A stretch of 9,773 nucleotides of DNA. It comes from Myxococcales bacterium. GTDB taxonomy: Bacteria; Myxococcota; Polyangia; Fen-1088. How positions within the stretch are numbered: the first letter of the stretch is position 1; the number at the start of each line of letters is the position of its first letter. Both the position numbers and the translations under genes were made by a program. Location of the stretch: the NCBI GenBank assembly GCA_003157315.1, contig PMJE01000482.1, positions 7,249-17,021 on the forward strand. Reading direction: 5' to 3'. This document shows, piece after piece, positions 7,990 to 9,773 of this stretch. Below the pieces are notes generated by a model. That model did no database searches and was not told where the DNA came from. It saw only the letters and a list, made by a program, of their open reading frames with translations.

Positions 7990-8028
7990 CACGCATTTCC
8001 GCAATTCTTGCACCCATTTGCGCAAGAA
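7990..8028. promoter_or_regulatory. Operator-like element: 15-bp direct repeats at 21-bp period overlapping an inverted repeat
   Basis: Two 15-mers, CACGCATTTCCGCAA (7990-8004) and CACCCATTTGCGCAA (8011-8025), differ at two positions and start exactly 21 bp apart, about two helical turns. Overlapping the second copy is a perfect 7-bp inverted repeat, TTCTTGC (8005-8011) and GCAAGAA (8022-8028), with a 10-bp spacer. The element lies 75-113 bp upstream of the zinc-ribbon/TPR ATG and 126-164 bp upstream of the kinase start, in the shared divergent region. It looks like a binding site for a dimeric regulator or tandem dimers; the regulator is unknown. Confidence 0.5.
8000..8015 (-). promoter_or_regulatory. 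Possible sigma-54 (-24/-12) promoter for the zinc-ribbon/TPR gene
   Basis: The minus strand reads GGGTGCAAGAATTGCG: a GG, exactly 10 nt, then a GC within TTGC, the spacing required at -24/-12. The -12 half is good, but the -24 half matches only GG and one further base of TGGCACG. It would start transcription near 7989, about 74 nt before the ATG. It overlaps the repeat element above, so part of the match may reflect those repeats. Confidence 0.25.
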
Positions 8029-8097
8029 GTGGACGAGAGCGTGTCCGCGTGGGGAGCCAGCCAACTTCGCCCCGCCCACCCCGCGAGTCCTACGTAT

Positions 8098-8128
8098 CTG
8101 GCTAGGCCGGGTCCGATTCTGCTACCAT
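8098..8128 (+). promoter_or_regulatory. Possible kinase promoter with TACCAT -10
   Basis: GCTACCAT (8121-8128) gives a TACCAT -10-like hexamer, and a weak CTGGCT lies 19 bp upstream. A start near 8135 would give a leader of only about 20 nt. GGGGGAG (8133-8139) follows as the likely ribosome site, 14 nt before the GTG, which is longer than usual. A very similar TACCAT plus GGGAG arrangement occurs at 9760-9773. Confidence 0.35.
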
Positions 8129-8153
8129 TGCCGGGGGAGTACGTTCGCCGCAC

Positions 8154-9674
8154 GTGATCGGACACAAGGTCAACAACTACGAGCTCAAGCGCCTTCTCGG
8201 TGAGGGCGGCATGGGGGCGGTGTATCTGGCGGAGCACCCGTTGCTCGGCCGCAAGGCGGCGGTGAAGGTTCTCAAACCTGAGTTGGCCGCCAACACGGAG
8301 CTGGTCCAGCGATTTTTGAACGAAGCGCGCGCGGCCAACGCCATCCATCATCCTAACATCATCGATATCATCGACGTCGGCCTCCTGCCCGAGGGCGTGC
8401 CCTATATGATGATGGAGTTTCTCGAAGGCGAGAGCCTGTCGACTCGCCTGCGCCGCCTGCGGCGCCTTACGGTGAGTGAGGCATTGAAGTACGCGCGCCA
8501 GACGGCTTCGGCGTTGGCCGCCGCCCACGCGGTTTCCATCGTTCATCGCGATCTCAAGCCGGACAATCTCTTTGTCGTGCCCGACGCGCAGAATCCGGGG
8601 CAAGAACGCATCAAGGTCCTCGATTTCGGCATCGCGAAACTGCGGCCCGAGTTTGCCCCCGGAACCCCGCGCACCGGGGTGGGTGCCCTCATGGGCACGC
8701 CCGCCTACATGTCCCCTGAGCAGTGCATGGGCAAGACGACGGAGATTGATCATCGCGCCGACATCTACGCCCTGGGGATCATCCTGCACGAAATGCTGTG
8801 CGGCCAGCCGCCCTTTGTCGGGCAAAGCTTTGGCGAGCTGTTTCTCCAGCACATCACCGTCGCGCCCAAACCGCTGCGTTCGATTCGCCCTGATGTCCCA
8901 GCCCAGCTCGAAGCCGTGGTGCTGAAGGCCCTGGAAAAGGACTACAAGGATCGCATCCAGACCATGGAGGAGTTTCTGAGTTTGCTGGCGCAAGCTCCTT
9001 CCGGGTCGACCCTGATGGGCGAAGAGCAGCCCATGGCCAGGCCCACCCGGGGCTCGGCGGCTCTTGGCGCCACTTCCAGCCGCTCGGTCCTGTCCAGCAT
9101 CGGCGACCTCTCGCCCACGACGCTGTCGTCCGCCGCAGGTCAAGTTCGTACCGCCAGCCAGGACACCCCGGCCAGGCGGGGCGGTCGACAAGTCGCCTTG
9201 GTGGGAGTGGGTGTTCTTGCCCTGTGCGCGCTAGTGGCCGGTGTCGCAGTCAAACTGTGGGGCCGCTCCGCTGCGCCTGGCTCCGATGGCCAGCCGGCCG
9301 AAAAGGGCGCGGCTGTCCAACCATTGCCGCCGCCGACCGCGCCGCCACCTGTGCCGGTCCCGCCGCCAGCCGAGCCCAGAGTTCCCGCACCGCCCAAGCT
9401 CACCGAGCCCGTCGCCAATCCGGCGGTGGCCGGCCGCGAGAGCAGCGAGCCTGCGGCAAAGGACACCTCCTCGTCCAAGCGCGAGCGCGCGAAGAAGAAG
9501 TCGAGCGGACGGTCAGAGCGCCACAATCCCGAGCCGATGGATTCCTATCGTCCCGCGCCGGTTGCCCCGGTCGTCGCGCCCAGGCCCGTGGAGCCTGCAC
9601 CCCGGCCCTCGCCGCCGCCAGCTCCTGCTGCTGCCCCAGCAGGCCCGAAGGTCATCCGGCGCGAGAAGTTCTAG
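8154..9674 (+). CDS. Membrane-anchored Hanks-type Ser/Thr protein kinase with Pro-rich tail
   Basis: This 506-residue protein starts at GTG 8154, chosen because MIGHKVNNYELKRLLGEGGMG is the usual start of this family. The kinase domain covers about 9-280: glycine loop G16-E-G-G-M-G21, ATP-anchoring K38, helix-C E57, H131-R132-D133 with K135 and N138 in the catalytic loop, D157-F-G159, GTPAYMSPE at 181-189 and D203-I-Y at the start of helix F. All key residues are present, so it should be an active RD-type kinase phosphorylating Ser/Thr, possibly switched on by phosphorylation in the activation loop (T171, T174, T182). A Ser/Thr-rich juxtamembrane stretch follows, then one membrane helix at about 347-366. 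The outer tail (about 390-506) is Pro/Ala-rich with a basic patch (KRERAKKKSSGR) and ends KVIRREKF; no PASTA or other known sensor domain is visible. It is divergent from the zinc-ribbon/TPR gene. Confidence 0.96.
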   Translation: MIGHKVNNYELKRLLGEGGMGAVYLAEHPLLGRKAAVKVLKPELAANTELVQRFLNEARAANAIHHPNIIDIIDVGLLPEGVPYMMMEFLEGESLSTRLRRLRRLTVSEALKYARQTASALAAAHAVSIVHRDLKPDNLFVVPDAQNPGQERIKVLDFGIAKLRPEFAPGTPRTGVGALMGTPAYMSPEQCMGKTTEIDHRADIYALGIILHEMLCGQPPFVGQSFGELFLQHITVAPKPLRSIRPDVPAQLEAVVLKALEKDYKDRIQTMEEFLSLLAQAPSGSTLMGEEQPMARPTRGSAALGATSSRSVLSSIGDLSPTTLSSAAGQVRTASQDTPARRGGRQVALVGVGVLALCALVAGVAVKLWGRSAAPGSDGQPAEKGAAVQPLPPPTAPPPVPVPPPAEPRVPAPPKLTEPVANPAVAGRESSEPAAKDTSSSKRERAKKKSSGRSERHNPEPMDSYRPAPVAPVVAPRPVEPAPRPSPPPAPAAAPAGPKVIRREKF

Positions 9675-9678
9675 TCGC

Positions 9679-9744
9679 GTGGGGAGCCCGCCGGCCCTTC
9701 GGGACGGACAGCCCACCCTGCCCGCCCCGCGCGCTTCGCGCGCG
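9679..9744 (+). terminator. GC-rich hairpins downstream of the kinase
   Basis: Two structures follow the kinase stop. GTGGG (9679-9683) can pair with CCCAC (9712-9716), enclosing a small CCC-TTC-GGG hairpin. CGCGCGC-TTC-GCGCGCG (9728-9744) is a perfect 7-bp stem. Neither has a T-tract, so this is not a classical intrinsic terminator. Termination here is plausible by position only. Confidence 0.3.
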
Positions 9745-9754
9745 CCCTCGCCGG

Positions 9755-9773
9755 CGGGGTACCATCGCGGGAG
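9755..9773 (+). promoter_or_regulatory. Possible promoter and leader of a gene beyond the window
   Basis: GGGGTACCATCGCGGGAG at the very end has the same order and spacing as the bases before the kinase (TACCAT, a short gap, then GGGAG). A + strand start codon would be expected within about 20 nt after the window. No coding sequence of that gene is visible. Confidence 0.25.

Noticed and set aside
7916..8017. N-terminal extension of the zinc-ribbon/TPR protein to 8017
   Set aside because: The ribosome site AGGGAGG lies just before ATG 7915, the extension is not protein-like, and it would code through the operator-like repeats.
7989..9191. 400-residue minus-strand open frame opposite the kinase
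   Set aside because: The kinase on the + strand has every conserved motif; this frame is long only because of high GC and is not protein-like.

Overview
The window is high-GC bacterial DNA and most likely comes from a myxobacterium or a related member of the Myxococcota. This is inferred from the gene types: a very large TPR protein, a large secreted lipoprotein with a Gly-rich linker and many 'ASDG..YLV' motifs, and a Hanks-type Ser/Thr kinase with one membrane segment and a Pro-rich tail. No RNA gene, CRISPR array, insertion sequence, integrase or plasmid gene is visible.

Layout. Positions 1-3081 (+) hold the C-terminal 1026 residues of a TPR protein whose start lies upstream of the window. 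After a 77-bp convergent gap, 3159-6533 (-) encodes a large lipoprotein: signal peptide, four tandem 30-33-residue repeats, a poly-Gly linker, a propeller-like body and a small C-terminal beta domain. Divergent from it is a small unrecognised gene, 6692-7156 (+), with an unresolved start. Its stop codon directly abuts the stop of a zinc-ribbon/TPR protein, 7157-7915 (-). A 238-bp divergent region with an unusual direct-plus-inverted repeat separates that gene from the kinase, 8154-9674 (+). The last 99 bases hold GC hairpins and a promoter-like motif resembling the one before the kinase, so another + strand gene probably starts just beyond the window.

How the genes may work together. The clearest possible unit is the divergent pair of membrane kinase and cytoplasmic zinc-ribbon/TPR protein, which share one control region. 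A TPR scaffold beside a Ser/Thr kinase could be a substrate or adaptor, but that is inference from position. The lipoprotein and the large TPR protein are convergent and need not be related in function.

No clearly new multi-gene system is evident. The points most worth checking are the shared control region at 7990-8028, the mirrored repeats at the lipoprotein N-terminus, and the lipoprotein start, where a perfect AGGAGG stands 4 nt before an ACG codon instead of ATG.
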